Assembly: GCA_964577375.1 (NCBI GenBank)
Contig: CAZNYW010000005.1
Location: 1 to 64,000 of the forward strand
DNA from: DATKUC01 sp964577375
GTDB taxonomy: Bacteria > Spirochaetota > Spirochaetia > DSM-27196 > DATKUC01
Direction of reading: 5' to 3'
Length of the DNA stretch: 64,000 bases
Each line of letters opens with the position of its first letter. Position 1 is the stretch's first letter. A program made the position numbers and the translations under genes. The notes under the pieces were generated by a model. That model searched no databases. It worked only from the letters and a program-made list of their open reading frames with translations, and had not been told where the DNA came from. Below, piece by piece: positions 51,826 through 60,482 of the stretch.

Positions 51826-52290
51826 ATGAACCCATTTATGAAGGAAGCAGTTGAAGAGGCACGGAGAGGCGTTGCTGCTGGAGACGGCGGCCCGTTCGGC
51901 GCAGTGGTCGTTTTCGAAGGCAGGATCATCGGACGCGGACACAATATGGTGGTTTCTGCGAGCGACCCGACCGCGCACGCTGAAATAGTCGCCATCAGGC
52001 AGGCGGCAAAAGCACTGGGACGGTTCGACCTTTCGGGATCGGAGCTCTACACCTCGTGTGAGCCCTGCCCGATGTGTCTTGCAGCAACCTACTGGGCACG
52101 CATCCCGGTGCTGTTCTACGGCTGCACGCGGCACGACGCAGCAGCTATCGGCTTCGACGACGCCGCCCTCTACAAATTCATGGAAGACAGCGCAGCCCGC
52201 ACCGGCCTCGAAATGAGCTGCGTGGATCGGGACGCCTGCCTCTCGGCCTTCTCGCTCTGGCACAGCAAGCCGGACCGCATCACCTACTGA
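51826..52290 (+). CDS. nucleoside/guanine deaminase of the CDA fold
   Basis: 154-aa zinc deaminase. HAEIVAIRQA at 51-60 contains the zinc histidine and catalytic glutamate (H51, E53), and SCEPCPMC at 77-84 supplies C81 and C84. The helix C-terminal part with FMEDSAARTGLEMSC fits guanine deaminase or related nucleoside deaminases rather than tRNA adenosine deaminase, though the substrate is not certain. Its stop codon overlaps the next start (TGATG), so it is coupled to the flavoprotein gene. Confidence 0.88.
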   Translation: MNPFMKEAVEEARRGVAAGDGGPFGAVVVFEGRIIGRGHNMVVSASDPTAHAEIVAIRQAAKALGRFDLSGSELYTSCEPCPMCLAATYWARIPVLFYGCTRHDAAAIGFDDAALYKFMEDSAARTGLEMSCVDRDACLSAFSLWHSKPDRITY

Positions 52291-53570
52291 TGAGGACCAC
52301 CTACCTTCTGATAGGCGGAGGCCTCGCCTCCGCACGCGCGGTTGAATCGATCCGGCAGGCGGACAAACGGGGCAGGATCTGCCTTGTCGGACGCGAGCGG
52401 GAGCTCCCCTACGACCGGCCGCCGCTTTCGAAGGAGCTGCTTCGCGGCGAGCTGCGCGAGCGGGAAATCCGATGCAGGCCGAGGAGCTTTTATCTCCGGA
52501 ACCGCGTGCGGCTTCTTCTCGGCAGGTCGGTCGAGCATCTCGACCTCCGCACCAGCCCCGGAACTGCGCGGCTTTCCGACGGCGCCGAAATCAGATTCGA
52601 GAAATGCCTCATCGCAACCGGGGCCGCGCCGCGACGGCTTCCGGTGCCGGGAAATGAGCTCGAAGGTATCCATCTGCTGCGAACGCTTGCAGACATGAGG
52701 TCGCTCTCGGCCGACGCAGCACGTGCAAGCAAAAGCGGCGTGAACGGCCGGACCGCCGTCGTGGTCGGCGCGGGCTTCATCGGCATGGAGGCTGCTGCCT
52801 CCCTCACCTCCCTCGGCTTCTCCGTGACGGTGATCGAGAAGCAGGAGCAGATCTGGCCCGGTTTTGCCGACAGGGAAACCGCAGAACACGTCGCGCGATT
52901 TCAGGAGTTCCACGGGATCACCATACATTTCGGAGAGACCGTGGCGGAGTTTCGTGCCGGCGCAGACGCTTCCCGCGTCGCGTCGGTGGTAACGGGATCC
53001 GGCAGGGAGCTTGCAGCCGCGCTTGTCTGCGTGGCCGTGGGTGTGACGCCCAACGTGAAACTCGCCGAAGAGGCGGGGCTCGAGGTGGCGGACGGGATCG
53101 TCGTGAACGACCGGCTCGAAGCGCGTCCGGTCCGGGCTGGGACTGCCGGAGCAGTCTTTGCTGCAGGCGACGTCGCCAGATATCCGGACCCCTACTTTTC
53201 CCGAAGCCGCAGGGTCGAGCACTACGGACAGGCGGAGTACACCGGTTTGCTGGCGGGCATGAACATGGCGGGGTCGCAGCGGCCCTACGACCTGCTCACC
53301 TACGTCTGGTCCGATCTTTTCGATATGCACATCGAGTTTGCCGGATGTCCCGGAATCGCCGACAGCCATCTTACGCGCGGGAAGGCGGAGGAGGGCAGGT
53401 TCGTGACGATCTACCTTTCAGGCGGACGCATCACCGCGTTTCTCGCGGTCAACTGGCCGGAATCCGACTTCGGGCCGTTGCGTTATCTGATCCAGCAGGG
53501 GACCGATCTCAGCGGACGGCACGGGCAGCTCGCGGACGGCTCCACGCCGCTCGCGACGCTGCTCGAGTGA
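52290..53570 (+). CDS. FAD-dependent ferredoxin-reductase-like oxidoreductase
   Basis: 426-aa flavoprotein like rubredoxin/ferredoxin reductases of the pyridine nucleotide-disulphide group. The FAD motif LIGGGLASARAVESIR is at the N-terminus, and a second Rossmann motif VVVGAGFIGMEAAASL near residue 155 binds NAD(P)H. GAVFAAGDVARYPDPYFSR is the FAD-ribityl contact. Coupled to the deaminase gene by TGATG. No ferredoxin or oxygenase partner is adjacent, so its electron acceptor is unknown. Confidence 0.9.
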   Translation: MRTTYLLIGGGLASARAVESIRQADKRGRICLVGRERELPYDRPPLSKELLRGELREREIRCRPRSFYLRNRVRLLLGRSVEHLDLRTSPGTARLSDGAEIRFEKCLIATGAAPRRLPVPGNELEGIHLLRTLADMRSLSADAARASKSGVNGRTAVVVGAGFIGMEAAASLTSLGFSVTVIEKQEQIWPGFADRETAEHVARFQEFHGITIHFGETVAEFRAGADASRVASVVTGSGRELAAALVCVAVGVTPNVKLAEEAGLEVADGIVVNDRLEARPVRAGTAGAVFAAGDVARYPDPYFSRSRRVEHYGQAEYTGLLAGMNMAGSQRPYDLLTYVWSDLFDMHIEFAGCPGIADSHLTRGKAEEGRFVTIYLSGGRITAFLAVNWPESDFGPLRYLIQQGTDLSGRHGQLADGSTPLATLLE

Positions 53571-53601
53571 CCCGGCCGCAGCGAGCACCCCGCGGCGCGT
53601 T

Positions 53602-54681
53602 CTACTCTATACTGAATCTGTAGATCGTCCGGTGCCGATAGGCCTGGTTCGGACGCAGAATGCAGGATGGAAACTTCGGCCGGTTGACCGCATCCGGATA
53701 GTACTCCGTTTCGAGACACAGCGCATCGTGCTTGTGGAATACACGTCCGCCTGATCCCTCGACGCCCTCGAGCTTGTTGCCCGTGTAGAGCTGAATGGCA
53801 GGCATGGTGGTCAGCACATCCATCCGCCGGCCGCTTCCGCGATGCCTCACCGTGGCGGCTTCGCGCAGCGGTCCGGTCATGTCGCCGGTCTCCGCCCCCG
53901 GAGCCCGCGGCGCGGCGCCGGGCGAACCGATGACATAGCAGTGATCGTAGCCGCCCGGGACATGGTCGATGTCGCGGCCGATTTTTTTCGCAGCCTGAAA
54001 GTCCATCGCCGTTCCATCCACACGCAGCACGTCTCCCGTCGGGATGCTCGTCGCGTCGACCGGCAGATAGCGTTCGGCGGAAATCGAAAGCTCGTGATCG
54101 AGCACGGACCCGCTCGATGCACCGCCGAGATTCCAGTATGTGTGGTTGGTGAGGTTTACCGGTGTTGCCTTGTCGGTTGTGGCTGCGTATTCGAGGATGA
54201 GCTCGCCGTTTTCGTTCAGCGTGTAGGTCACCTCGACCTGCACTGTCCCGGGATAGTTCTCCTCACCGGCCGGGCTCCTGCGGCGAAAGACCACGCCGGC
54301 GTCGTCCGGATTTCCGAATGCTTCGGCCTGCCACATCTGCCTGTCAAAGCCCTTCACGCCGCCATGCAGGTGGTTCGGCCCGTCGTTGGTGGCGACCTGG
54401 TAGGTTCGACCGTCGAGCACGAAGCTGCCCTTCGCGATCCTGTTGGCGAAGCGGCCGACCGTGGCGCCGAAATAGGGATGGCGCTGGAGATACAGATCGA
54501 TTCCGTCGAACCCGAGCGTGATCTCCGCGGCCCTGCCGTCCTTCGCGGGCGCCTTGCAGGAGAGCAGAATCGCTCCGTAGGTCATCACCTGGATCGACAG
54601 ACCATGGCTGTTCTCGATTGTGAACCGGTCCACCGACTCACCGTCGGGCGTGTTCGCGAAATGATCTTTTCGTATCGTCAT
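53602..54681 (-). CDS. galM: aldose 1-epimerase (mutarotase)
   Basis: 359-aa beta-sandwich enzyme interconverting alpha and beta aldoses. Family segments include GATVGRFANRIAKGSF, NDGPNHLHGGVKGFDRQMW (catalytic-type histidine), NLTNHTYWNLGG (second histidine) and the C-terminal CLETEYYPDAVNRPKFPSC with the catalytic glutamate. Length is normal. It lies 18 bp downstream of the dihydroorotate-dehydrogenase-like gene on the same strand and converges with the flavoprotein gene (31 bp). Confidence 0.94.
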   Translation of the reverse strand: MTIRKDHFANTPDGESVDRFTIENSHGLSIQVMTYGAILLSCKAPAKDGRAAEITLGFDGIDLYLQRHPYFGATVGRFANRIAKGSFVLDGRTYQVATNDGPNHLHGGVKGFDRQMWQAEAFGNPDDAGVVFRRRSPAGEENYPGTVQVEVTYTLNENGELILEYAATTDKATPVNLTNHTYWNLGGASSGSVLDHELSISAERYLPVDATSIPTGDVLRVDGTAMDFQAAKKIGRDIDHVPGGYDHCYVIGSPGAAPRAPGAETGDMTGPLREAATVRHRGSGRRMDVLTTMPAIQLYTGNKLEGVEGSGGRVFHKHDALCLETEYYPDAVNRPKFPSCILRPNQAYRHRTIYRFSIE

Positions 54682-54699
54682 CTGTGGAGCTCTCCGCGA

Positions 54700-55713
54700 T
54701 CAGATGACCTTGGGTCTCTGCAGGTACTCGTCGGAGTTCAACAGCATCTTGACATACTGAGCACGCTTGAACGTCCACTTGTCGGAAGTGGAGGCCGCGC
54801 TGAGCTTGCCGCGGAAGTCATCCATCTTCTTGTAACCCTTGCGGTCCATCCAGTCACCGATATCCGAGAGGATCTTTCCGATGACCGGAATATCGTTCAG
54901 GTATAGGGTGCTGACGCACTGAAATACATCGGCGCCCGCGAGCAGCACCTCGACTGCGTCAACGGCGGTGTGTATACCATTTGACGCGCAGATGCTTCCC
55001 TTGACCTGCCCGGAAAGCAGACCCGCAAAGCGGAGCGCCATGCGATGGTCGCCGCGGTTCGAAAGGTTGAAGGGATAGTTTTCCGATTCCTTCTCGATGT
55101 CGAAACTGGGGTGAAACATGCGGTTGAAGAGCACGAAACCCTTCACTCCCGATTTGTCCATGCGCGAGATGACCTCGAGGGGGCTAGTGTAGAAGGCGCT
55201 CAGTTTTGCCGAGACGGGGATTTTCACCTTTGCCGCCACCTTCTTCATGATCTCGACCTGCGCGTCCTCGATCTCACGGCCCGAAAGCTTTGCATCCACG
55301 GGCAGCGCGAAGAAGTTGAGCTCGAGACCGTCGACGCCGGTCTCCTCGAGCTTTGCGGCCCAGTCCACCCAGGTCTCCTGGTTCACCGCGTTCAGGCTGG
55401 CGATGACCGGTATGCCGACCGCCTCCTTCGCCTTCCGGACCCACATGAGGTGCTCGTCCGGCCCGCCATGCTCGGTGTCGGGGAAGATGGACTGCATCTC
55501 GGCGTGCCAGTCGTCGTAGAGATGCATGTCCTCTTCCATCCGAAATTTCTGCATCTGGATCTGCTCTTCGAAGAGGGATTTGATGACAAAGGCGCCCGCC
55601 CCCGCATCCTCGATTCGTCGTATCTGGCCCATGTTGCCGGTATTGCTGCAGGCGCCAACAATGAGAGGATTCGAAAGGGTGAGCCCCATGTACTTGCTCG
55701 TCAGTTCTGCCAT
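54700..55713 (-). CDS. dihydroorotate dehydrogenase-like FMN protein
   Basis: 337-aa TIM-barrel flavoprotein. It opens LTSKYMGLTLSNPLIVGACSNTGNMGQIRRIEDAGAGAFVIKSLFEEQI, typical of the DHOD-like proteins found in spirochaetes and Bacteroidetes that differ from true PyrD. VPVIASLNAV-like IPVIASLNAVNQETW and the late NGIHTAVDAVEVLLAGADVFQCVSTLYLNDI (FMN phosphate contact) are clear. AAAGGAG precedes the ATG. Its role may be pyrimidine or another flavin reaction. It is followed by galM after 18 bp. Confidence 0.85.
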   Translation of the reverse strand: MAELTSKYMGLTLSNPLIVGACSNTGNMGQIRRIEDAGAGAFVIKSLFEEQIQMQKFRMEEDMHLYDDWHAEMQSIFPDTEHGGPDEHLMWVRKAKEAVGIPVIASLNAVNQETWVDWAAKLEETGVDGLELNFFALPVDAKLSGREIEDAQVEIMKKVAAKVKIPVSAKLSAFYTSPLEVISRMDKSGVKGFVLFNRMFHPSFDIEKESENYPFNLSNRGDHRMALRFAGLLSGQVKGSICASNGIHTAVDAVEVLLAGADVFQCVSTLYLNDIPVIGKILSDIGDWMDRKGYKKMDDFRGKLSAASTSDKWTFKRAQYVKMLLNSDEYLQRPKVI

Positions 55714-55792
55714 GCTCCGCTCCTTTACGGTCGGTTTGGTAGGATAGGTGTTGAAAATTACATAACCATCATACGAGCGCGCCGGAACAAAG

Positions 55793-56818
55793 TCAAATAG
55801 AAGATAGGCTTATGTCTCCGCTGGCGGTACGGAGGGAGAGGCCGTCCCGGCCGCCGTTGATGATCCCTTCCACGCGCTCCTTTTTCACGCGCTGGCTCTC
55901 GAGCGGGACCCCGGCCGTCACCGTGCCTGACGCGGTCGCAGCCGTCACCCGGAATGAGGCGCTTCCGGAGATCCTGACCCGGATATCGCCGCTCAGCGTG
56001 TTTGCCTTGATCTCGCCCTCCACCGCCTCGAGCGTCACGTCGCCGCTGCGGGTGAGGTAGCGCTGCGTGCCCTGCACTCCTTCGGCGCGGATGTCACCCG
56101 AAAGGCTGGTCACGCTGACGGCCGCCGCGATATCGGCGACCGAAACGTCACCGCTCGCCGTGCCGAGATTCAACCCGGTGCTCTTGGGCACCGTCACCTC
56201 GTAGTCCACCCGGATCCGGTCGAACGGGCTTGTGCGCTCGCGGGCCGCCGAAAGCACCAGGATCTCGGCCTGCCGGTCGAACCCTATCTTGATCTGTGAG
56301 AGGCTTGCCTCCGCCTGCGCCTGGCTGCCGCCCCACGCCGTGCAGATGGCCCGGACCCGTACAGTCGTGCCGTCGTCGCTGAGTACCCGGATATCACCCC
56401 ACCGGTTCTTCAGCCGCAGCGTGGTGAAATCGGATTCGGGCGCCGTCGCCTCCTGCACGCACTCGACCTTCTCGTTTCCGAGCGCACGGTTTATCTCGGC
56501 GGCCAGGTTGAGATTGCCCAGGCCCGAGACCGCCTGCTCGACGCTCGACCGGATTGAACCGAGAGTCTCCTGAAGGGTCTTGTTGAGCTCGGTGAAATCG
56601 ATGTCCGGGCCGCGCGAGAAAAGGCGGTTCCACCACTCGTCGGGACCGGATCCCGATTCGGAGCCGGCCACTCCGTTGCGGCCTTTTGCCTCTTCTTCCC
56701 GCGAGGCGCCGCCGGACCGTTCGGATTCCTCGATCACGTCGATGAGCGCTTCGGCCTCCTCGAGGGTGATCTTTCCGTCTTTCAGCATCTTGAGAATCAT
56801 CGTTCGTTCTTCGTTCAT
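55793..56818 (-). CDS. SHOCT-like plus DUF4097 beta-repeat protein
   Basis: 341-aa protein. The N-terminal 30 residues (EERTMILKMLKDGKITLEEAEALIDVIEE) are a short SHOCT-like helical pair. Residues about 130-341 are a DUF4097 beta-helix-like domain with repeats such as SGDVSVADIAAAVSVTSLSGDIRAEGVQG, RSGDVTLEAVEGEIKANTLSGDIRV and ASGTVTAGV. There is no signal peptide, so it is probably cytoplasmic. It follows the DUF2089 gene by 19 bp on the same strand; the two recur together in other bacteria (my recollection). Function unknown. Confidence 0.86.
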   Translation of the reverse strand: MNEERTMILKMLKDGKITLEEAEALIDVIEESERSGGASREEEAKGRNGVAGSESGSGPDEWWNRLFSRGPDIDFTELNKTLQETLGSIRSSVEQAVSGLGNLNLAAEINRALGNEKVECVQEATAPESDFTTLRLKNRWGDIRVLSDDGTTVRVRAICTAWGGSQAQAEASLSQIKIGFDRQAEILVLSAARERTSPFDRIRVDYEVTVPKSTGLNLGTASGDVSVADIAAAVSVTSLSGDIRAEGVQGTQRYLTRSGDVTLEAVEGEIKANTLSGDIRVRISGSASFRVTAATASGTVTAGVPLESQRVKKERVEGIINGGRDGLSLRTASGDISLSSI

Positions 56819-56837
56819 CTCTCGCTCCTGCTGCGTG

Positions 56838-57203
56838 TTACTGAAGGTCCTTCAGCGCCTTGACGGCATCCTCGGGTGTGAGCTCGTTCTTCTCGAGGCT
56901 CTCCAGAATCTCCCGCCGCTGCCGCCCGACATCGTTGTTGCCGAAGCCCATGGCATTGATCACCCGGTCGAGCCTGCCGCGCACGGTGGGATAGGAGACG
57001 CCGAGCTCCCGTTCCACATCTTTGATGTTGCCCCGGCATTTCATGAAGGTCTCCACAAACTGGAGATGCTCGTCCGACAGGCTTGCCAGCCGGGACTGGG
57101 TAAAGCTTCCCTCTACCGACGTTCCGCAGCTCCTGCACCGGAGCCGCGTAATCTCGAAATCGCCTGCGCCGCAGGCAGGACATTTGCTGATGCGCCAATT
57201 CAT
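56838..57203 (-). CDS. DUF2089 zinc-ribbon/HTH protein
   Basis: 121-aa probable transcription factor. The N-terminal zinc ribbon has cysteines in CPACGAGDFEITRLRCRSCG (about 8-27). Residues 45-85 hold a helix-turn-helix (NIKDVERELGVSYPTVRGRLDRVINAMGF), and the C-terminus is SHOCT-like (ILESLEKNELTPEDAVKALKDL), echoing the start of the DUF4097 gene after it. GAGGTG precedes the ATG at 57203; a GTG three codons earlier is less likely. A strong promoter lies 61 bp upstream. Confidence 0.88.
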   Translation of the reverse strand: MNWRISKCPACGAGDFEITRLRCRSCGTSVEGSFTQSRLASLSDEHLQFVETFMKCRGNIKDVERELGVSYPTVRGRLDRVINAMGFGNNDVGRQRREILESLEKNELTPEDAVKALKDLQ

Positions 57204-57263
57204 ACTGTACACCTCGATATCGCGTGTTGCGTTTTGTGCATCACCACCACGACAATAATAAAT

Positions 57264-57293
57264 ATTATAAATGGTTCACATTAATAAAATCAA
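57264..57293 (-). promoter_or_regulatory. promoter of DUF2089-DUF4097 operon
   Basis: On the minus strand TTGATT (57293-57288), 18-nt spacer and a perfect TATAAT (57269-57264), in AT-rich DNA. Confidence 0.68.
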
Positions 57294-57332
57294 TAGTATT
57301 ACGGACCTTCCTGTACGTTTTTTAGGAATCCC

Positions 57333-57361
57333 TTGATAGATTCGCCAAATTCTTGTATGAT
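57333..57361 (+). promoter_or_regulatory. promoter of the M20 peptidase operon
   Basis: TTGATA (57333-57338), 17-nt spacer, TATGAT (57356-57361). It overlaps the first codons of the longest open frame, so translation must start at a downstream codon; ATG 57401 fits best. Confidence 0.7.
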
Positions 57362-57400
57362 AAAGCGTTGCATCGGTCGCCCATGGTGGAATCACAGCAT

Positions 57401-58591
57401 ATGGAAGGAACATTCCAACACATCCTCGATCACCTGCCGCTGTATGAGCAGCAGATCGGCGATCTCATGGAGATCATCCTCGCGAACCTTGTGATGATAT
57501 CCGAGATCCCCTCCCCCACCTTCGAGGAGGAACGGCGGATGGAGTTCCTCCTGGAGCGGTTCAGCGAATATCAGCTTCAGAACACGTCGACGGACGAGGT
57601 CGGCAACGCGCTCGGCATCCTGCCGGGAACCGACGGGGAGCGCAACATCCTGGTGGTCGCCCACATGGATACCGCCTTCTCCGAGAAGATCGACCACACC
57701 ATCACCGTGCAGCCGGACTACGTCCTGGGAGCCGGCATCGGGGACAACAGCCTCGGCGTCGCTGCGGTCGCCACACTGCCTCTTGTTCTGCAGCAGCTCG
57801 GGCTGGAGCTGCGCTCCAACCTGGTGCTCATGGGCTCCTCACGCAGCCTCGGCAAAGGCAACATCGAGGGCATCCGTTTCTTCTTGAACAACAAGGAGCT
57901 CTTGATCTCATCCGGCGTCTGCCTGGAAGGAGTGCGGCTCGGCAGGCTCTCCTACTCTTCGCTGGGTGTCATCCGGGGCGAGATCAACTGCCGGGTGCCG
58001 GAGGAATACGACTGGTCGCGGTTCGGCGCAAGCGGCGCAATCGTCAATATAAACGATGTAATCAACAGAATCGTCGAGATCCCGATTCCCCGCCGCCCCC
58101 GGACAACGGTCGTCTTCAACTCGGTGCAGGCCGGGTCCTCCTCCAATGCCATTCCCACGCAGGGCAACCTTCACTTCGAGGTCCGCAGTGAATCCGGTGA
58201 GATGGTCAAGCTGCTCGGCGACCGGATAGCCGACATCACCGCGGAGGTCTCCTCGCAGAGCGGCGCCGAAGTGTGGGTGAACGTGTTTGCCCACAGGGAC
58301 CCGGGAGGCATCGCCTTTGCGCACCCGCTTGCCTCCCGCACGCGCGAGATCATGAAGGCGCTAAACGTCAATCCGCGCATCTCGCCGAGCACCTCCGAGC
58401 TCTCGGCTTTTATCGACCGCAGGATCCCGGCGGTCACCATAGGGATTACCGACGGCGAGCACACGGGCGAGGAGAACGAGCGAATCGAGATACTGCCGAT
58501 CGCCAAGGGAATGGCGCAGCTCGTCGGACTCATCCTCGCCATGGACCAAGGATACTGTGATGATGAACCTGGACAATTGGCTGAAGACTAA
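57401..58591 (+). CDS. M20-family metallopeptidase (PepT/aminoacylase-like)
   Basis: 396 aa from ATG 57401. The zinc-site pattern is NILVVAHMDTAFS (H and D) near residue 85, then DYVLGAGIGDNSLGVAAV; the dimerisation domain lies about 195-310. The C-terminal ITDGEHTGEENERIE is the usual end of PepT-like peptidases. A promoter overlapping an earlier in-frame TTG at 57353 rules out that longer start; ATG 57383 is the alternative. The 3' end overlaps the glycosyltransferase gene by 35 bp. Substrate unknown. Confidence 0.85.
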   Translation: MEGTFQHILDHLPLYEQQIGDLMEIILANLVMISEIPSPTFEEERRMEFLLERFSEYQLQNTSTDEVGNALGILPGTDGERNILVVAHMDTAFSEKIDHTITVQPDYVLGAGIGDNSLGVAAVATLPLVLQQLGLELRSNLVLMGSSRSLGKGNIEGIRFFLNNKELLISSGVCLEGVRLGRLSYSSLGVIRGEINCRVPEEYDWSRFGASGAIVNINDVINRIVEIPIPRRPRTTVVFNSVQAGSSSNAIPTQGNLHFEVRSESGEMVKLLGDRIADITAEVSSQSGAEVWVNVFAHRDPGGIAFAHPLASRTREIMKALNVNPRISPSTSELSAFIDRRIPAVTIGITDGEHTGEENERIEILPIAKGMAQLVGLILAMDQGYCDDEPGQLAED

Positions 58592-59561
58592 CACCTTTCA
58601 CCATTCGCAGTTCCGCGACCTCCGGGCGCTCGTGGAGGCGAAGGAGAAGCAGGGTCTCACCATCTCGCTCTGCATCCCGACCCTCAACGAGGAAAGAACG
58701 ATCGGCAAAGAGGTGGTGATTTTCAAGTCCGAGCTCATGCACCGCTACCCGCTGCTCGATGAGATTGCGATAATCGATTCCGGTTCCACCGACAGAACGC
58801 TCGAAGTTGCCAGCTCTTTCGGTGCGGAGGTGTTCCTTGCCTCCGACATCCTGCCGCATCTCGACGAAAAGCGCGGAAAGGGTGAAAACCTCTGGAAGGC
58901 GATCTACCAGCTCAACGGCGATATCATCGTCTACATAGATGCGGACATAAAGAACATACACCCGCGGTTCGTCTACGGCCTTGTGGCGCCCCTCATCTCC
59001 CGCTCGGAGGTCATGTATGCCAAGGCCTTTTACGACCGGCCGCTCGCCTTCTCGCAGGGAGTGCGCCCCTCAGGCGGCGGCCGCGTTACCGAGATCCTCA
59101 TCCGGCCGCTTTTTTCACTCTTCTTCCCGGAGCTGACAGCGATCATTCAGCCGCTCTCTGGTGAATACGCCGTCCGGCGGGAGGTGCTCGAATCCATACC
59201 CTTTCCTATCGGGTACGGCGTGGAGACCTCGCACCTCATCGACGTCTACCAGCGCTGGGGGATGCGCGCCTTTGCACAGACCGACCTCGACCAGCGCGTT
59301 CACCGCAACCAGGAGACGCGAAGCCTCGGCAAGATGTCGTTTGGAATTCTGCAGACCTTCCTGAGCCGCATACAGTCACTGGGAATAGTGCCGGATCTGC
59401 CGTCGCTCAGCACTATGCTCCGCCAGTTTCAGGTACACGACCAGGTATTCGAAACCGTCGAATTCAAAATTGTCGAGGAAGAACGGCCCCCGATGAATAC
59501 GGTCCCCGAATACCGTGAAAAACGCCGAGCGCTCGCGGAGACCGACGAACCCGCTCAATAG
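58557..59561 (+). CDS. glucosyl-3-phosphoglycerate synthase-like glycosyltransferase (GT81)
   Basis: 334-aa GT-A enzyme. LTISLCIPTLNEERTIGKEV at the N-terminus, IIDSGSTDRTLEVA (74-79 motif DSGSTD), the DEKRGKGENLWKAI substrate loop and the DAD metal site at 128-130 match GpgS, which joins glucose from a nucleotide sugar to 3-phosphoglycerate for glucosylglycerate. PLSGEYAVRREVLESIPFP lies near residue 200. GTG 58557 and ATG 58560 or 58563 are all possible starts. No phosphatase (gpgP) lies nearby. The sugar product may be a compatible solute (inference). Confidence 0.83.
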   Translation: MMMNLDNWLKTNTFHHSQFRDLRALVEAKEKQGLTISLCIPTLNEERTIGKEVVIFKSELMHRYPLLDEIAIIDSGSTDRTLEVASSFGAEVFLASDILPHLDEKRGKGENLWKAIYQLNGDIIVYIDADIKNIHPRFVYGLVAPLISRSEVMYAKAFYDRPLAFSQGVRPSGGGRVTEILIRPLFSLFFPELTAIIQPLSGEYAVRREVLESIPFPIGYGVETSHLIDVYQRWGMRAFAQTDLDQRVHRNQETRSLGKMSFGILQTFLSRIQSLGIVPDLPSLSTMLRQFQVHDQVFETVEFKIVEEERPPMNTVPEYREKRRALAETDEPAQ

Positions 59562-59615
59562 ACAGTAGGCGCCGGACTCCCGCCCTCCATATCTTCAATA
59601 ACAGGACGAGCTTTT

Positions 59616-60479
59616 ATGGACAAGCCACTGGTAAAATTCGAAAACGTCAGCTTCTTCTATCCACGAATCGATGAGCCGGAAGATGCGGCCTCGGCAGCAG
59701 CGGCGATCGCGCAGCCGGCCGAGGTTACCTCCGTATTCCAGCATCTCACCCTCACGGTGCCTGGCGGCGTGGTCTCGCTTGTGGGGCAGAACGGTATCGG
59801 GAAGACCACATTCCTGCTGCTCGCAGGCGCGCGGATCTTCCCCGCCGAAGGCCGCATCGAGCTCGCGGGGCATGACACGACCGAGTTCCGCGAGGCGCGC
59901 GAAAGCGATACTGCCGAACAGGAGCGAAACAGGCTGGTATCCTTCGTATACCAGAACATGGAGTTCGAAACCGAGCAATCGATAGGCGAGCTGATGGGCT
60001 ACATCTTCGAGACCGGCGGCCGGCAGCAGACAGACGGCTCGCTCCTTGAGGATCTTCGAAAGGTGCTCGAGCTTGATACCTTCATCGACAAGAAACTGCA
60101 GGCGCTCAGCAAGGGACAGATGCAGCGGGCCATCATCGCCTTCAGTCTTCTCTACGGATCACGCGTGATCATGATGGATGAGCCGGTCTTCGCACTCGAG
60201 GAGCCGCAGAAGGAGCGTGTTTTCGAGTACCTGATGGACTATTCTTCCCGTCACGGCACAGCCATCTACTACTCCGCCCACAACCTCGAGCTCACCCGCC
60301 GTTACTCGAGCCACATGCTGCTCTTTCGAAAAGGCGGCACCGTGCTCGCCGGCCCGACCGGGGAGCTTTTCACGCGCGACACGCTGGAGGAGGCCTACCA
60401 GGTTCCGATGGACGCCCTCTACCGTCGTGACCGTCTCTACCGCGAAATGCTGACCAGTCTCAGCCGGCGCGGGAAGTAG
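59616..60479 (+). CDS. ABC transporter ATP-binding protein without adjacent permease
   Basis: 287-aa ATPase subunit. Walker A GQNGIGKT is at 57-64, signature LSKGQ at 164-168, Walker B VIMMDEP at 184-190 and a late His switch (YYSAHNLELTRRY). An inserted Ala-rich segment (DAASAAAAIAQP) sits between the first strand and Walker A. No membrane subunit is within reach on this strand, so its partner is elsewhere or it has another role. It follows the glycosyltransferase by 54 bp and converges with the MFS-HEAT gene (3 bp). Confidence 0.9.
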   Translation: MDKPLVKFENVSFFYPRIDEPEDAASAAAAIAQPAEVTSVFQHLTLTVPGGVVSLVGQNGIGKTTFLLLAGARIFPAEGRIELAGHDTTEFREARESDTAEQERNRLVSFVYQNMEFETEQSIGELMGYIFETGGRQQTDGSLLEDLRKVLELDTFIDKKLQALSKGQMQRAIIAFSLLYGSRVIMMDEPVFALEEPQKERVFEYLMDYSSRHGTAIYYSAHNLELTRRYSSHMLLFRKGGTVLAGPTGELFTRDTLEEAYQVPMDALYRRDRLYREMLTSLSRRGK

Positions 60480-60482
60480 CGG

